Shown here: positions 20,595 to 31,585 of the stretch, one piece after another
Layout of the letters: every line of letters starts with the position of its first letter
Numbering within the stretch: the first letter of the stretch is position 1
NCBI GenBank assembly: GCA_012656075.1
Contig: JAAKBF010000063.1
Span: 310,001-374,000, forward strand
Reading direction: 5' to 3'
DNA length: 64,000 nucleotides
Source: Phytophthora hibernalis
Lineage: Eukaryota > Oomycota > Peronosporomycetes > Peronosporales > Peronosporaceae
Program-made: the position numbers and the translations under genes
The notes under the pieces: model-generated
What the model was told of the DNA's origin: nothing
Databases searched by the model: none
What the model saw: the letters and a program-made list of their open reading frames with translations, nothing else

Positions 20595-22043
20595 TTACAG
20601 TGGTAAATAAAATACGGGGTGCAACGCAGCAGCGCTTTGGCTGGCCTGGCACATTTTTGCCAGCTCCTGTTCCACACGCTCAGCCTGCGCGTACCTCTTC
20701 GCAGCTCCAGCCTCACGCTTGTCCCAGCTGGACAGCAGGTCGCCATACGAACGCAGCACGCGCGCAAACTCGACACGATCCGTCGGGGACAGCTTCGCTT
20801 CACGCTCGAACGACTCAACCACTGTAACAAACAAACCCTCACTAGTCACAGCCTGGTCCATGACGTGACAACCCCGCGCAATTTGACTAAGGACGCGGGT
20901 CATCGCCAGCGCGCTGCCTCCAACACCATTTTGCTCGGCCTGCAGAGTACTCATGGCTTTACCAAGCCACTCCATGGCTTCCTCGGGCTTGTTCTTTCGC
21001 AATAGCAGCTCACCGAGGTTGGTCTCCACCCAGGCTCCAAACGGAGCGTTTGGTCCCGAAGCCAGCAATGCATCCTTGTCATCTTCAGCGGACGTCTTCT
21101 CCACCCACGCAAGCGCTTCCTTATACAAAACTTCAGCCTGATTCAGACTCACGAGTTGCTCATCGCTGGGAGGTGCCTTAGCGTCGGCCTTGGGGTCTCT
21201 CTCCAGCGCTCGCGTGCTGGCCACCGACAGCGATGCGTACTGCGCCAATAGGTACGGGATCTCTCGTCCCAATTGCACCTCGCTCGCCTTCAAGTCGCTC
21301 GCTGCTTCGTGTTTCAGCACGACATCCTTCTTCTCTCTGAGTATCTCCACAGCCTGCACAAACAGCGGGTCTTCTACGGCCTTGGCCAATTGCTCAGCTC
21401 CTCCGCTGAGTTCCGTGCCAATCAGTTCGTAGAGCGACCACTTGAGCGGCACCGTTTCGTCCTTGGGGAACAGCTGGGTGAACTCGTCCTTCTGGCACCA
21501 GGCCTCCGCCTCCTTGGGTAGATTGGCGCGCAGCAGCAGACGCAGCATGCGCTCGTGCTCCGCCACGGGCCACTGCATGACGTCGCCGCGCTCCTGCATG
21601 ACCTTCCTGGCCTCCGCCACGTCGCCCTTCATGAAGAGCGTGGCCACCAGGTGACGCAGTGCCGCCTGTAGATACACGCTCTGGAATCCCATGGCCGACC
21701 GGCAGATCTCCACCGTGCGCTGGAGCTTGGGCAGCGCCTTCTCGGCGCGTTTGCAGTTGGGCAGCAGCCGCGCCTCGTCTCCGCCCTGGCCCAGCAGCAC
21801 CTGCGCCGCCTCTTGGAACTCTGGCAGCGATTTGAGCAGTTCGCGCTCCGCCTGCGTCTCCTCCGGCGCTAACGGTAGGCTGCCGATGCCCACCGAGCGG
21901 TCTGCGAAGACTTGACGCGGCGGAGCCGTGGACGCGAATCGGGTGTTGCAACTTGCACCACGATGAAGAACAGACGCATATGCGCCTGCGCGCGACAGCA
22001 GAGGACGACCAGGAGACAACAGCGAACGCAGAGAAAGAGGCAT
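20595..22043 (-). CDS. Mitochondrial-type helical-repeat (TPR-like) protein
   Basis: One uninterrupted frame. I prefer the start MPLSLRSLLSPGRPLLSRAG at 22043 over the ATG 12 codons upstream, because it gives a classic Arg/Ser/Leu-rich mitochondrial presequence ending near NTRFASTAPP. The rest (about residues 55-480) is almost all amphipathic helix with TPR-like features, for example AWVETNLGELLLRKNKPEEA followed by MEWLGKAM, and CHVMDQAVTSEGLFVTVVES. It is the only host gene here without a frame break. No catalytic motif; a scaffold or assembly role in the organelle is inference. Confidence 0.8.
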   Translation of the reverse strand: MPLSLRSLLSPGRPLLSRAGAYASVLHRGASCNTRFASTAPPRQVFADRSVGIGSLPLAPEETQAERELLKSLPEFQEAAQVLLGQGGDEARLLPNCKRAEKALPKLQRTVEICRSAMGFQSVYLQAALRHLVATLFMKGDVAEARKVMQERGDVMQWPVAEHERMLRLLLRANLPKEAEAWCQKDEFTQLFPKDETVPLKWSLYELIGTELSGGAEQLAKAVEDPLFVQAVEILREKKDVVLKHEAASDLKASEVQLGREIPYLLAQYASLSVASTRALERDPKADAKAPPSDEQLVSLNQAEVLYKEALAWVEKTSAEDDKDALLASGPNAPFGAWVETNLGELLLRKNKPEEAMEWLGKAMSTLQAEQNGVGGSALAMTRVLSQIARGCHVMDQAVTSEGLFVTVVESFEREAKLSPTDRVEFARVLRSYGDLLSSWDKREAGAAKRYAQAERVEQELAKMCQASQSAAALHPVFYLPL

Positions 22044-22465
22044 GATACTCGACACTTCTGAGCCTTTGATAAATGCCAAAATGTGATCACATGAGTGACG
22101 TAGTAGGTGCTCAACCTCTCGTAATTGATAGCAGATCCGAAAGGTAGTAGCTGATGAGACAAAAGGCTACAAGTGGCATTGGCATACACAAACCCCAATG
22201 CTTTGATATATTGATACACCGTTCACCCTAATTAGTCGTGCCACGACTATTTACCGTGTACGGTTCGAAATCCTCCCAACCTTGTTTTGAAAACCGTCCT
22301 TCTCAAAACTACTAACCAACACTAAGAGTAAATACACCACGTAACCGGCCTTGTTGAGATCTATCAGAAGTCTCCAGTGAGCGATGCACCATTTGAGCCG
22401 TCTCACAATCAGGCACCAATGGCCCTCGAGTCTCAGCTTCTCTAGTCGGCAAACTCTCGGGAGTA

Positions 22466-22854
22466 CATGGCCAGCATCGTAACCTCCATCGCGTACTTAG
22501 CGCCTTGGGCGACTGCCAAACTTCGTGGCAAGGTCCTACCGGGCTCTACAGCACGGAACCAACGTCACCAGAGTCACTAACAGCCCCAAGGCAAAATTCG
22601 GTGCACTGCATTTGTCGCAACAGCAGCAACGTCACTTTTCGTCGTCTTCGAATGGCGAGGAACCTCTGGCTGAAGGTTTTCAGGATGTTGTAGCCACGCT
22701 GACTAAACTTCGAGCACGGAAGGACATTTTCGGGGAATACCAGACGCAGGATGTGTTCGCTCCGTCGAGTATGAACTGGCTGGCCAATTGGTTGATGTTC
22801 TACCACCTCAACCGACCGCACAAGACGCAGCGGGATCTGCTCGAGTTCGCATGA
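22466..22854 (+). pseudogene. 5' fragment of a mitochondrial-targeted protein gene
   Basis: The frame to 22854 contains a basic Ser/Gln-rich leader ending RHFSSSSNGEEPL, typical of a mitochondrial presequence and cleavage region. It is followed by well-formed protein sequence (DVVATLTKLRARKDIFGEYQ, then SSMNWLANWLMFYHLNRPHK) and stops abruptly at LLEFA. Directly after this the homologous-looking coding signal switches to the other strand, so the gene is cut. An ATG at 22467 starts a different frame; the original start is uncertain. The parent gene is not recognised. Confidence 0.5.
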
Positions 22855-23520
22855 CGGATGCGTGGAGGGCAGCTCGAATAGCATTCGCGTCTTCCCCATG
22901 CCGGAGGACTGCACGACTGCCGCACACGGTGACTGGTATAGTCCCCCGGACAGAATCGATCGCCTTTCGTGGCGGTCGTACAGTCCTCGGGGTTCTACGC
23001 ATACCAGCAACGCCACAAGTATTTTTCAAAGTTGTCGATCGCATCACCAACATATGTGGTCTCCATGAACGCAATCTCGAACCGTTTGATCTCTTCATCC
23101 GTTAGAGCCATTGGACAACCACCGAAACGCACTTTGACTTCTTCTGCCACCATTTTTGCCACTTTATTGGCAATGTCAACAGAAACGGCATACCACGATG
23201 TAATTCTGCATTCGAGTCCATCGCTGAGCCACTGGAAGTTTCTCGTGAAGAACTCTCCATGTTCGTCGCTTAACAAATCATTTCACTTTATTGTCACTTT
23301 TGGGTCGGTGACGAGCTTCTGTAAATGGGTAAATAGAGAGTCATTCACAAATTCTGCAACTGCATGTCCCACGTCGTCCAAGACCGAATCCTGTAAATCG
23401 AATTATGTCACACAACCAATATTTAGCATCCCCACGTGGAATAGTAACTACAATCGAAAATTGCGTACATGTTCCGGGCTCTCCATTAAGATGCTGTTCT
23501 CGTTCGGACTTTTCCGTTGT
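22855..23520 (-). pseudogene. Fragment of a P-loop protein, in-frame stop and frameshift
   Basis: Reading from about 23500 down: a short exon ending MESPEH, a putative intron (GTACGC...TTTACAG, about 23395-23470), then DDVGHAVAEFVNDSLFTHLQ, an in-frame TGA, and NDLLSDEHGEFFTRNFQWLS continuing in the same frame to 22995. A frame change there leads to AVVQSSGMGKTRMLFEL, a GxGK[ST] Walker-A-like loop, near 22910. Conserved reading across the stop shows a once-real gene. Proteins with such a QSSG.GK loop are common in large oomycete families, including Crinkler-associated ones, but that assignment is only a suggestion. Confidence 0.5.
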
Positions 23521-23707
23521 GTGTGAGTCCTGTTGAAAGGTTGGCCGCTTTCATTCAATCATCCAACCAAATTGTTTTCCTTTCCATCGAATCGGGCTCT
23601 TTTCTTGATTTAAGGTAAAAATGAAAAAATTGTCAAAACCTGTGGAATGATTACCAAAGGTGCATGACTATTTAGGTCACACGACTAATTAGGGTGAACG
23701 GTGTATA

Positions 23708-23861
23708 CAGTGATCTGCTTCCTCAGCGAACACCTGATATATATAGAGAATGCAAGTATATTTTATGTGACAGCCTTCTTTGTTTCATTTTAATTGCCCT
23801 GTGAACATACGTTTTGAAAGGTTATTTAGTGTTGGGTGTTCGCAGAGGAAGCAGATCACTG
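23708..23861. mobile_element. 154-bp MITE with TA target duplication
   Basis: The ends are inverted repeats CAGTGATCTGCTTCCTC-GCGAACACC with one mismatch, flanked by TA (23706-23707; 23862-23863). It starts two bases after the end of the 1.49-kb element and lies 45 bp beyond the CLF1 stop codon. Confidence 0.88.
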
Positions 23862-23905
23862 TACTGCACGTGGTTTACTAGTCTGTTCCCTCTTCCTTGC
23901 CGACT

Positions 23906-26036
23906 TCAGTTGCAGCGGCCTCTTCGCGCGCGCTTCTTCTGCTTCCACAGTTGCGCGGCTTGCAGCAGCTTGAGGTGCGACTGAGCCTGCTCGTCGTCCG
24001 GGAAGATGTAGTCCGTGTACTCCTCGAGACCGAGCTCCGTCTGCATAGAAACACAAAATGACGCAAGAGGTTAGCACAAGTCCATACGCACAGTACGCAC
24101 ACAGTAGCTCGACACGTACCCCGTCCTGTGCGTACGCCATGTGCTGCTTGGTGACCTTGCGGGGCAGCATGTCGCTAACCTTCTGGATCATCTTGGCGTC
24201 ACCGCCCTTCTTTTCCATGTCCAGCCACGTCTCCATGCACAAGACACGATCCACCTTGAGTTCTTCGCCTCCCTGTTCCTTCATGTACCGCAACGCGCGC
24301 TCGAAAACATCGCGTGCTGCCTGTATGTTTTCGCCCTGAGCGTCCTTGTCGTCGGGAGATGAAGCTTCGAACTGGGCGAAACTGATCCAGACCTTAACGT
24401 GTTTCGTACGTTCAAGCAGGCGCTCGTACAGCGCACGCGTGTTATCACGCTCTTCGTTCTCAATTTCGAAGTCAATATAGTGCTTCCAGATCATCTCAGG
24501 CATATCTAGCACGGGCTGCTTGATTGCCAGCTCGTAGATTGCACGTGCACGCTCAACTTCACCCACCTGCCGCTCAAGCATGGTGTACTTCTGCCACGTC
24601 TCGCAGTTTTGCGCATCGAACTCTAGGAAGCGTGTGTAGATCTTGCGGCAGCGATCGATCTCTCCCATCATGAGCTCCAGCTCGATGTAGCTCGTAAAAG
24701 TTTCTTCTTTGGACACCGACCTAACGCTTCGCCTAGAGTCCGTCGTGCACCTTGTATGTCGCGCTGTCGGATGAGAAACTTGGCGTAAAGGATCCAGATT
24801 TTGGCGAACGTGAACTTATCATGCGGAATCAGCTTCAAGCAGGTCTTGTACACTTGAGAGCAGCGCTCGGACGAGCTGCCGCTGTCATCGTTGTCACTTG
24901 CCAGCAACTCCTCGAACAGGGCGTATTTGATCCAGAGGTAAATGTACCGCCGCCAGTATTTTTCTCAGGAATAGGTGGCACGTTAGCAATAGCACGCTCG
25001 TACACCTCGCGCACGAGACCAAACGACTGAGATCCGGCGGCCTCGTTCTCCTCGAGCTTAATGTACTCCAGCCACGAGTCGTAATCCAGCGCGTTGGTGG
25101 CCACCTGCTGCTCATACACCACGCGTCGCTTGGCAATCACCACCTCCTCGATCCTCTCCTTGTCTCCATGCTGCTTTTCGAACGTAATGAACGCGCCGTA
25201 AAGTGCCGGCGCCTCCTCCTTCGGCAGCATATCCAGCGCGTACTTGAACACTGCGCGAGCTCGTTCGAGCTCGCGACATCTCTCCTCGAACGTGGCAAAG
25301 GCCAAGTAAATTAGCTCCGTCTTCTCGTCACTGCGCAGCTCCTCCAGCGCGCGCTCGTACACTCTCCTGGCCAATGCAAGCTGCTTCTGCGTCTTCTCCT
25401 CCCACTTGGCGAACTTGATATAGGCCTTCTCCCTGGGTGGCACAGAACGTAGCGTTCATACAGCGCCCTGGCTCTGGGCACGTCCTTGGCGCGCATCTCC
25501 AGCTTAATGTACGAGTACCAGGCCTGGTCGTCTGGCTGCCAGTCCATCCAGCGCTCGAACACGCGTCTGGCGCCGTTCAAATTGCCCAGCATCTCCTCCA
25601 TGAAGGCATATTTGTACCAGAACTGAGCCACGCGCGGCAGAAGCGTCACAGCGCGGTCCCACACGTTGCGCGCGTGGTTGACAAACTTGTGGCGCATCTC
25701 CATCTCGGCGTACTTGAGCCAGACGGTGGGGGCCTTGTAGTCCACGTCCAGTGCGCGCTCGAAGACGCTGCGGGCGCGTGCGAACTCCTCCTGACTCTCC
25801 TCCCACGTGGCGTACTTCATCCACGTGCCCACGTGGTGACGCTGGCGACGCAGCTCGTCCTCGAACGACTTGCGCTTGCCCATACGGTACTCGGCCAGCT
25901 CGGCGGCATCGGCGATGCGACGGCGCGGCGGCTGCGTGACCTCCTCCTTGCGCTGGTTGGCTTCTAGGAGGATCTGCTCCGCCGTGATCTGTATGGGCGC
26001 GGGCGCGCGGTTCTTCACCACGCTCTTCTTCATCAT
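23906..26036 (-). CDS. CLF1: Crooked neck / CLF1-like pre-mRNA splicing factor (HAT repeats)
   Basis: Spliceosome (NineTeen/Prp19-associated) scaffold made almost wholly of half-a-TPR repeats. The start at 26036 gives MMKKSVVKNRAPAPIQITAE, matching the family N-terminus. HAT hallmarks recur (TWMKYATWEESQEEFARARS, VWLKYAEMEMRHKFVNHARN, FWYKYAFMEEMLGNLNGARR). A 79-bp intron (24041-24119, GTACGT...TGCAG) precedes the last exon with LGLEEYTDYIFPDDEQAQSH. Length is about 685 residues, normal for the family. The frame changes near 25440, 24955 and 24700; the second and third are at A and T homopolymers. For a gene that is essential in other eukaryotes, assembly indels are more likely than decay. 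The extreme C-terminus is ambiguous: a one-frame shift gives an acidic tail ending at 23878. Confidence 0.9.
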
Positions 26037-26901
26037 GGTGGCCGGTGGATGGAGAGCTAAATGGACGCAACTTAGTTTGGGTCGGAAATAGGAGGATATG
26101 TCGTGGAATTGGTGTAACACACATGAACAGATGAGGTTGAAGCGTTCGTTTACACTTTGCTGTCAGATCCAACGCAGCTGAGCTTTGTTTGCGAGGATGA
26201 ACTTCACTTGAAGACTTCACATCATCATGTTGATGGTGGACAAGGCGTGCTGTCAAGCTAGACGGCGTCAACGGTGAAGATGTCCCACAGGACGGATTGC
26301 GATCCAATTTTGCGAGCTCCCTTCCTACATCTTGTGTGGCGGCGATTCCCAATCTTCAGGACGGGCGGGCTCACCGCTTCATGATTTTGCGCACTAAGCG
26401 CAGAGAGTGCGATGTCCGCTGGAACATGAAATGGTGACCTGGGCCAAGACTTTATTAGGTGTGGATATACGACCACATGAAAACGGCGTTTGACTGCTGG
26501 ACCCGTTTTACCAGCCACATTTTCATTTTTCGCTGCGGCATTTGCCTCATCCTGGATCGTGCAGGACAAATCTCAGGCGAAAAGTGGCCACGAATAGTTA
26601 TAGCCGGGCCATCGATCGGTTGGGACATCCCACTCCTGCCACACCTTATACTCAAGCTATAGTGCGTGATCCGCCAGTCCAACGCATGTCTTCCTGAAAT
26701 TCATGCATTTCCACAGGTCTTTCAAATTGCAACTCGCACTGCACCGGCGCCACGCCGGACGCGTCGTATTTATTATCGCAGGCTCGGCTTTGACAGGAAT
26801 TGTTGTGCACGTGGCTGGGCGCCATCATGGGCGTCTGGCCTCACTTGCTGCATTCCATCTCGGGCTCTAGTCGAGGCCATTGCATTGCTCTATTTCCAGT
26901 T
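26037..26901. other. Divergent intergenic region between CLF1 and the aspartic protease
   Basis: About 865 bp holding both promoters. Minus-strand frames at 26682-26455 and 26569-26258 look weakly protein-like but match nothing I recognise. No clear oomycete initiator (TCATTCC-type) element was identified. Confidence 0.4.
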
Positions 26902-28634
26902 ATGCGGGCGGTGGCTTCTGTAGTGGCGTTGCTGCCTCTGGCACAGGCCAGCGACATCCTGCAGCAGCAGCTCTGGGGCCTGTCGTCGGGACTCGCCTAC
27001 TACGTGCAAGTGAACGTGGGCTCTAATTTGTACTCGTCCAGCTCAGGCAGCTCCAGCTCCGACTCGTTCAACCTGCTGCTAGACACGGGATCGTCCAATA
27101 CGGCGGTGGTCACGGCCGACTGCTGCTCGCTCACCAATGAGCACCTGTACTCGTGCTCCGACTCCAGTACATGTGTGGACCAAGGCACGAGCGTCAGCGT
27201 CACGTACGTGAGCGGGTCCTGGAGCGGCCTAGTGGTAGTGGACACTTTCTCCGGACAGGGATTGGGAACCGTCGAGAGCATGCCGTTCGCAGAGATCACA
27301 GCCGAGGACAGCTTCATCTCCACAGGCTACGACGGCATCATCGGGTTGGGGTACAAGGCTATTGCATCACCGTCTAGCAATCCACCCACGCCCTACTTCG
27401 ACACCGTCAAGTGCGCGGACGGACTAGACGACGTCTTCAGTCTGCAGATGTGTGGCGCTCTGCAAGCGCTGAGTTTGAGCAACGTGTCTATGGAAGATGA
27501 TTCGTATCTGTACGCTGGCGAGTTCCTACTTGGGGAACGGAAGGACCCAACGGAGAGAGCTACCACAAGGGGGATATTGTGTACACACCCTTGGTGCAAG
27601 AGAAATACTTTAACGTGATTGTCACAGATATTGGTGTGGCTGGAGAGAGTCTCGGACTCGACTGTGACACCATCAACTCGCCCAGAGCCATCATCGACTC
27701 GGGCACGAGCAACTTGGCCTTCCCGTCCAGCGTCTACAGCGCCGTGATTGCAGAACTCAAAACGCAGGTGGAGAAGGTAGCGCCGGATGTCAGCGACAGC
27801 TTCTTCGACGACGACTCCACTTGCTGCGACAGCGAATGCGACCCGACCAACGCCGACTCGATCATTTACTCGCTTCCGGGACTGACCATTTCGCTGGCTG
27901 TGGATGACGAGAAATCCCAGCAAATGACGATCTCCATTCCGGCCGAGTACATTTGGCGGCCGCTTGTGGTTTCGACAGGGCGGGGCGAAACTGCGTGCCG
28001 CGTGTTTGGCATCTCGGAGGGCGATTTCACGCTGCTGGGCGACGTGTTTATGGATGGGTTGTTCACAGTGCACGACCGTGAGAATGACCGCGTGGGCCTC
28101 GCTGTGGCGGACAACTGCCCGAACGGCGTCACGTCCAGCAAGAACATCACGGTAGATACCTTGAGCGCCGAGGATTCTTTCTGCGACTGTGTCGGCTCCT
28201 CGGACCGCAAGAGCAGTCTACTCAGCAGCTACGTGCCGTTTTCGGGCAAGCCCTGCTTCTTCTGGCAGTGGTGGATGTACGTGGTCATTGTGGCCATCGT
28301 CATCATTATCCTGATGGCTGTCGCGTACGGATACTTCACGTGGAAGCGCCGCAAACTGATGCGCCAACTTGAAGCCCTCCAGAACCAGAACCTACCCCAG
28401 GTACAGCGCCATTTGTACTCGAACGACCGCCTTGACCGCAACCTGCTGCACACCCCAACGCAGACAAGCTCCGCGTACATCGTGGAAGCTTACACCCCAC
28501 CCACCACAGTTCCAATTAGGAACGGTGCGACCCCAGTTACAAGTGGATACGTGTTGGCATCCTCGCCATCAGTTCGCTTTAACCCCAACACAACAGGAGC
28601 CCCCGCTGCCACTGTATCGGGTCGAAAGGCATAA
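26902..28634 (+). CDS. Membrane-anchored pepsin-family aspartic protease
   Basis: The start at 26902 gives a signal peptide (MRAVASVVALLPLAQAS), then YYVQVNVGS and the first catalytic motif LLLDTGSSNTAVV (about residue 60). The second motif is RAIIDSGTSNLAFPSS (about 27690-27735), followed by the family DFTLLGDVFMDGLFTVHD block. A transmembrane helix (WWMYVVIVAIVIIILMAVAY) near residue 465 and a basic Ser/Thr/Pro-rich tail indicate a type I membrane protein with the protease outside or in the lumen. One base is missing near 27535 in a GGGG run; the reading resumes with GESYHKGDIVYTPLVQEKYF. About 577 residues once that is allowed for. Substrate unknown. Confidence 0.88.
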
Positions 28635-29256
28635 CCTCCAGCCCCTAGTTAGACAGCATTTTACTATATTATTATCACCGCAAAAATCAAAACTAACGGT
28701 ATTGAAGTTTTTAGCATGTACATGTACTTGTACAGATTAACGTGTCCTAAAGGATACCTGACAAACCTGATACACTGCTATATCTGATACGAAATCGATC
28801 CACCGACTTGGTAGCTAGTAAAATGTACTTGTATGGAGTAAATCTGATAACTTACCTTTCGAACCTGATATCTGATAGCCAATTTGGCAAGATTTGATAC
28901 TACCTAGCCGGGGTTAAAGTGGATGTTTGAGTAGTTTTCTCTTCTTGGTCGAGACAAACGTCCTCGGGCATTCGCAGCTGTAGCTTTCAAAGGTCTTTCA
29001 GCAGCTTTTCATCGAGTTCAGGGTGCTCGGTCAGCAAAATGTAGCACCGTAGTATCAGATGGTTATGATTATTACCTGCTGTTTTGCATAAGTGGTGGTT
29101 GTAGCTTGGGCTATCGCTATCGTCTGCTGCCAAATATGATAGTATTGCTATGCTATACCTGATACGGCCGTTGTCCACGGATGCTATCAGGTGTGCCAGG
29201 GTAATCTGTACTAGATAGAGTACAGTGTAGTGTTTCACGTGTCAGTCGAAGCAACT
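28635..29256. other. Intergenic, CTGATA-reiterated
   Basis: 28755-28905 contains at least six copies of CTGATA(C/A/T) at irregular spacing, and TATCAG recurs near 29050-29200. A minus-strand frame 29238-28987 ends TEHPELDEKLLKDL but shows no family feature. Confidence 0.4.
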
Positions 29257-29258
29257 TA

Positions 29259-31003
29259 CCGTAAATCACGGTGGACATGCAACATCGTAAAAGTAAAAAC
29301 TAAGTGTAGACGTAAAAAGGATGCGCGCGTAAAAACTCCACGACCACCCATGTGGCCCCGTTGCCAAACGCTACCAAACGTGAATTCACCATTATGGTAG
29401 GAAGGAGACAAGTCAGCACCACCAACGCACAAAAGCTGAAGGCGATTGAGCGTGTGTCAAACGGCGAGAAAGTCAACGATGTTGTGGCTTCATGTCACGT
29501 CGACCGTACTACAATATGGAGGTGGCAACGCCAGGCTGCCTCCATTTAAACAGCCCAGTCATCCCGTGCGTACACCGGTGAGAAGACTCAGCTCACAGCT
29601 GTCTCTCATGACATTGAGCTCAGGTACTGTATTTCTACTACTGTTAAGTATTATCGTAATTATTCAATTAACTAACAGTTTGATATTGTTTTTAAAGACT
29701 TCTTGCGTGGGTGAAGCACATGCGAACTACAAAACACTTCTGCATCTCCACTGAATGTATTCGATACGCTCTTGCGTATTTTGATCCTGATTACACGTCA
29801 ACACGCAGCCGTGACGCAGTCAAAATGTACATTTTTCGATTCCTGCGCCGAAACCGTCTAACGTATCGACGGATTACGCACCGAGGGCGAGTCGCGCGGC
29901 CTGGAATGCAGGTATTTTACCATCTTTTGCGTATTTTAAGTTTTTACTGTGCTTTATTATGCTAATAAATTTAACGTTTTGCGTCACTTGCAGCTTGTTG
30001 CGGATCGTTTTGCAGAGGCCACTGTTCATTTTCTAGAAAGCAATGCATTCTTCCCCATCGGGATGAACGATCGGTACAGTTATCTTTTTAACATGGATCA
30101 AACTTCCGTTTGTGTGGACATGAATCCGCACAGTACTATAGAATTTGTCGGTTCCCGTACAGTTGATGTCGTACAATGTAAGAATATTTATCGAGGTGTA
30201 AAATCTTTTTAGAACTAAACAATATTGTGTGTATGTGTATTTATAGCAACAACTCCTGACTCTTTTAGAGCATCTATTTTTCTGTGTGCGTCGGCGACTC
30301 GCAAGCAAATGCGACCGCTTGTCGTTTTTGCGGGGTATTCGGTGCCGATGTTCACGATGAGCTCCGAGCAGACCCCGCCTTTGATTGGAGCAAGACACAT
30401 TTTGCAGTGCAAGCTAAAGCGTACGGCGACGAGAGAGTGATGAATGAGTGGGCCGACGAGGTGTGGTGCCCCGATATGCGGGGGCCTAGTATGCTCCTTC
30501 TCGATAGCCTAAAAACGCATAAACTGGAGAGCGTCAAGAACCGACTCGAGACCGATTGCCACGCTCACGTTATTTACGTACCTCCGGGGTGACAGGCTTG
30601 GCACAGCCGATGGACGTCGCTGTGATGGAGCCGTTCACAGATCGCTGCCAAGACAAGTACCTGAAATTCGTGATTGAAGGAGGTGTTTACAACACCAAGT
30701 CAGAAGCGTAGAAAGATTGCAGAAATGGTAGTGCAGGATTGGGATGAAATTAGCGAGGATATTATCAGAAACGGCTTCTTAAAAGCTGAACTTATCACTA
30801 CAGGGCCTCGACACGCTCGTGGAGTGTTCGCCTCACCCGAACCACCTAGCGAGGGTATCTTAGATGTCGACACGTAATGATAATCAAAGACGGGGTGTCA
30901 CTTTATATTTTTGGTCGTCGTAAACATAAAAGAACGTCGTATCAGCCTTTTTTCGAAAATGTTGCATGATCAACGTGCGTTACATGATCGCCGTGATTTA
31001 CGG
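29259..31003 (+). mobile_element. pogo/Tc1-mariner-type DNA transposon (1.75 kb)
   Basis: The ends are inverted repeats starting CCGTAAATCACGG, with similarity continuing to about 28 bp, flanked by TA (29257-29258; 31004-31005). It contains a DDE_1 transposase gene on the plus strand, so it was once autonomous. Confidence 0.9.
29352..30715 (+). pseudogene. pogo-type DDE_1 transposase, intron-containing and broken
   Basis: 29352-29549 encodes an HTH (VSNGEKVNDVVASCHVDRTT then IWRWQRQ). 29745-29910 encodes the second DNA-binding half (MYIFRFLRRNRLTYRRITHR). An intron-like gap (GTATTTTACC...CACTTGCAG, about 29912-29993) leads to YLFNMDQTSVCVDMN with the first catalytic Asp. MLLLDSLKTHKLESV (30490) carries the second, and PMDVAVMEPF (30610) the third. 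Another intron-like gap is at 30182-30245, and a frame change at about 30590 separates the second and third residues. Nuclear cut-and-paste enzyme by family. Confidence 0.8.
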
Positions 31004-31005
31004 TA

Positions 31006-31585
31006 CGTTGTGGGTTACAGTTTTATAATGGTGTACTACAACACCACGTTCTGGTATACCGGTACATTACCAGCCGTTTCTGACGATCACCATCGCTGAT
31101 TGGCTGTATCATCCAAGATTATGTTTGGTTACCCGCAACCCTATCCCATACAAAAGACAAGAAAAAAACAAGTCAGGGTTGAAACGGAACCAAATGACCA
31201 TGGGAATTGTGCAGGAGGTGACAATTGAAGCGAAAGTGAAAGTGAAGGCATGGAGTGAGCCAGTTGCACATTTAATATAGCAGCTGTTTCTCAGTGCCCT
31301 TGTTTGAAAGGAGGTAAGATTTATTATTCAATTTGAAATTCAAACAAACTAATAAGGCCATCTGATACGTCTCCACAGTCTAATTTTGCAAAACAAATTG
31401 ACTGGAGCCTACTGCCGTAAGTAAATGTCGTCGCAATGAGCAACAAGACCTGAATCTTGTAATGATCGTGGTCGGCGCTGGACACTAGGCAATCTAACGT
31501 GTATTGCTCGAGACCTACTAACTTAAACATTGACACGCGGAAAAATGATTGATTCGCCCCTGTTGCTGTCAAAATCTGCTCCATT
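31006..31585. other. Spacer upstream of the elicitin fragment
   Basis: No supported gene. A minus-strand frame (31584-31324) is open for 86 codons but carries no motif I recognise. Confidence 0.35.

Larger units (their letters stand above)
22217..23703. mobile_element. 1.49-kb TA-flanked element with terminal inverted repeats and captured gene pieces
   Basis: The ends are inverted copies starting CACCGTTCACCCTAATTAGT and matching over about 24 bp, flanked by TA (22215-22216; 23704-23705). No transposase motif lies inside. Instead it contains a plus-strand mitochondrial-type coding fragment (22525-22854) joined to a minus-strand P-loop protein fragment (23520-22855). This is the structure of a non-autonomous Tc1/mariner-type element that has captured host DNA. 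Confidence 0.75.

Noticed and set aside
21394..21951. Minus-strand Ala/Gly/Arg-rich ORF overlapping the helical-repeat gene
   Set aside because: Frame shadow of the intact 494-codon frame; biased composition and no motif.
29700..29910. Independent small HTH gene
   Set aside because: It is the second DNA-binding half of the pogo transposase in the TIR-bounded element.
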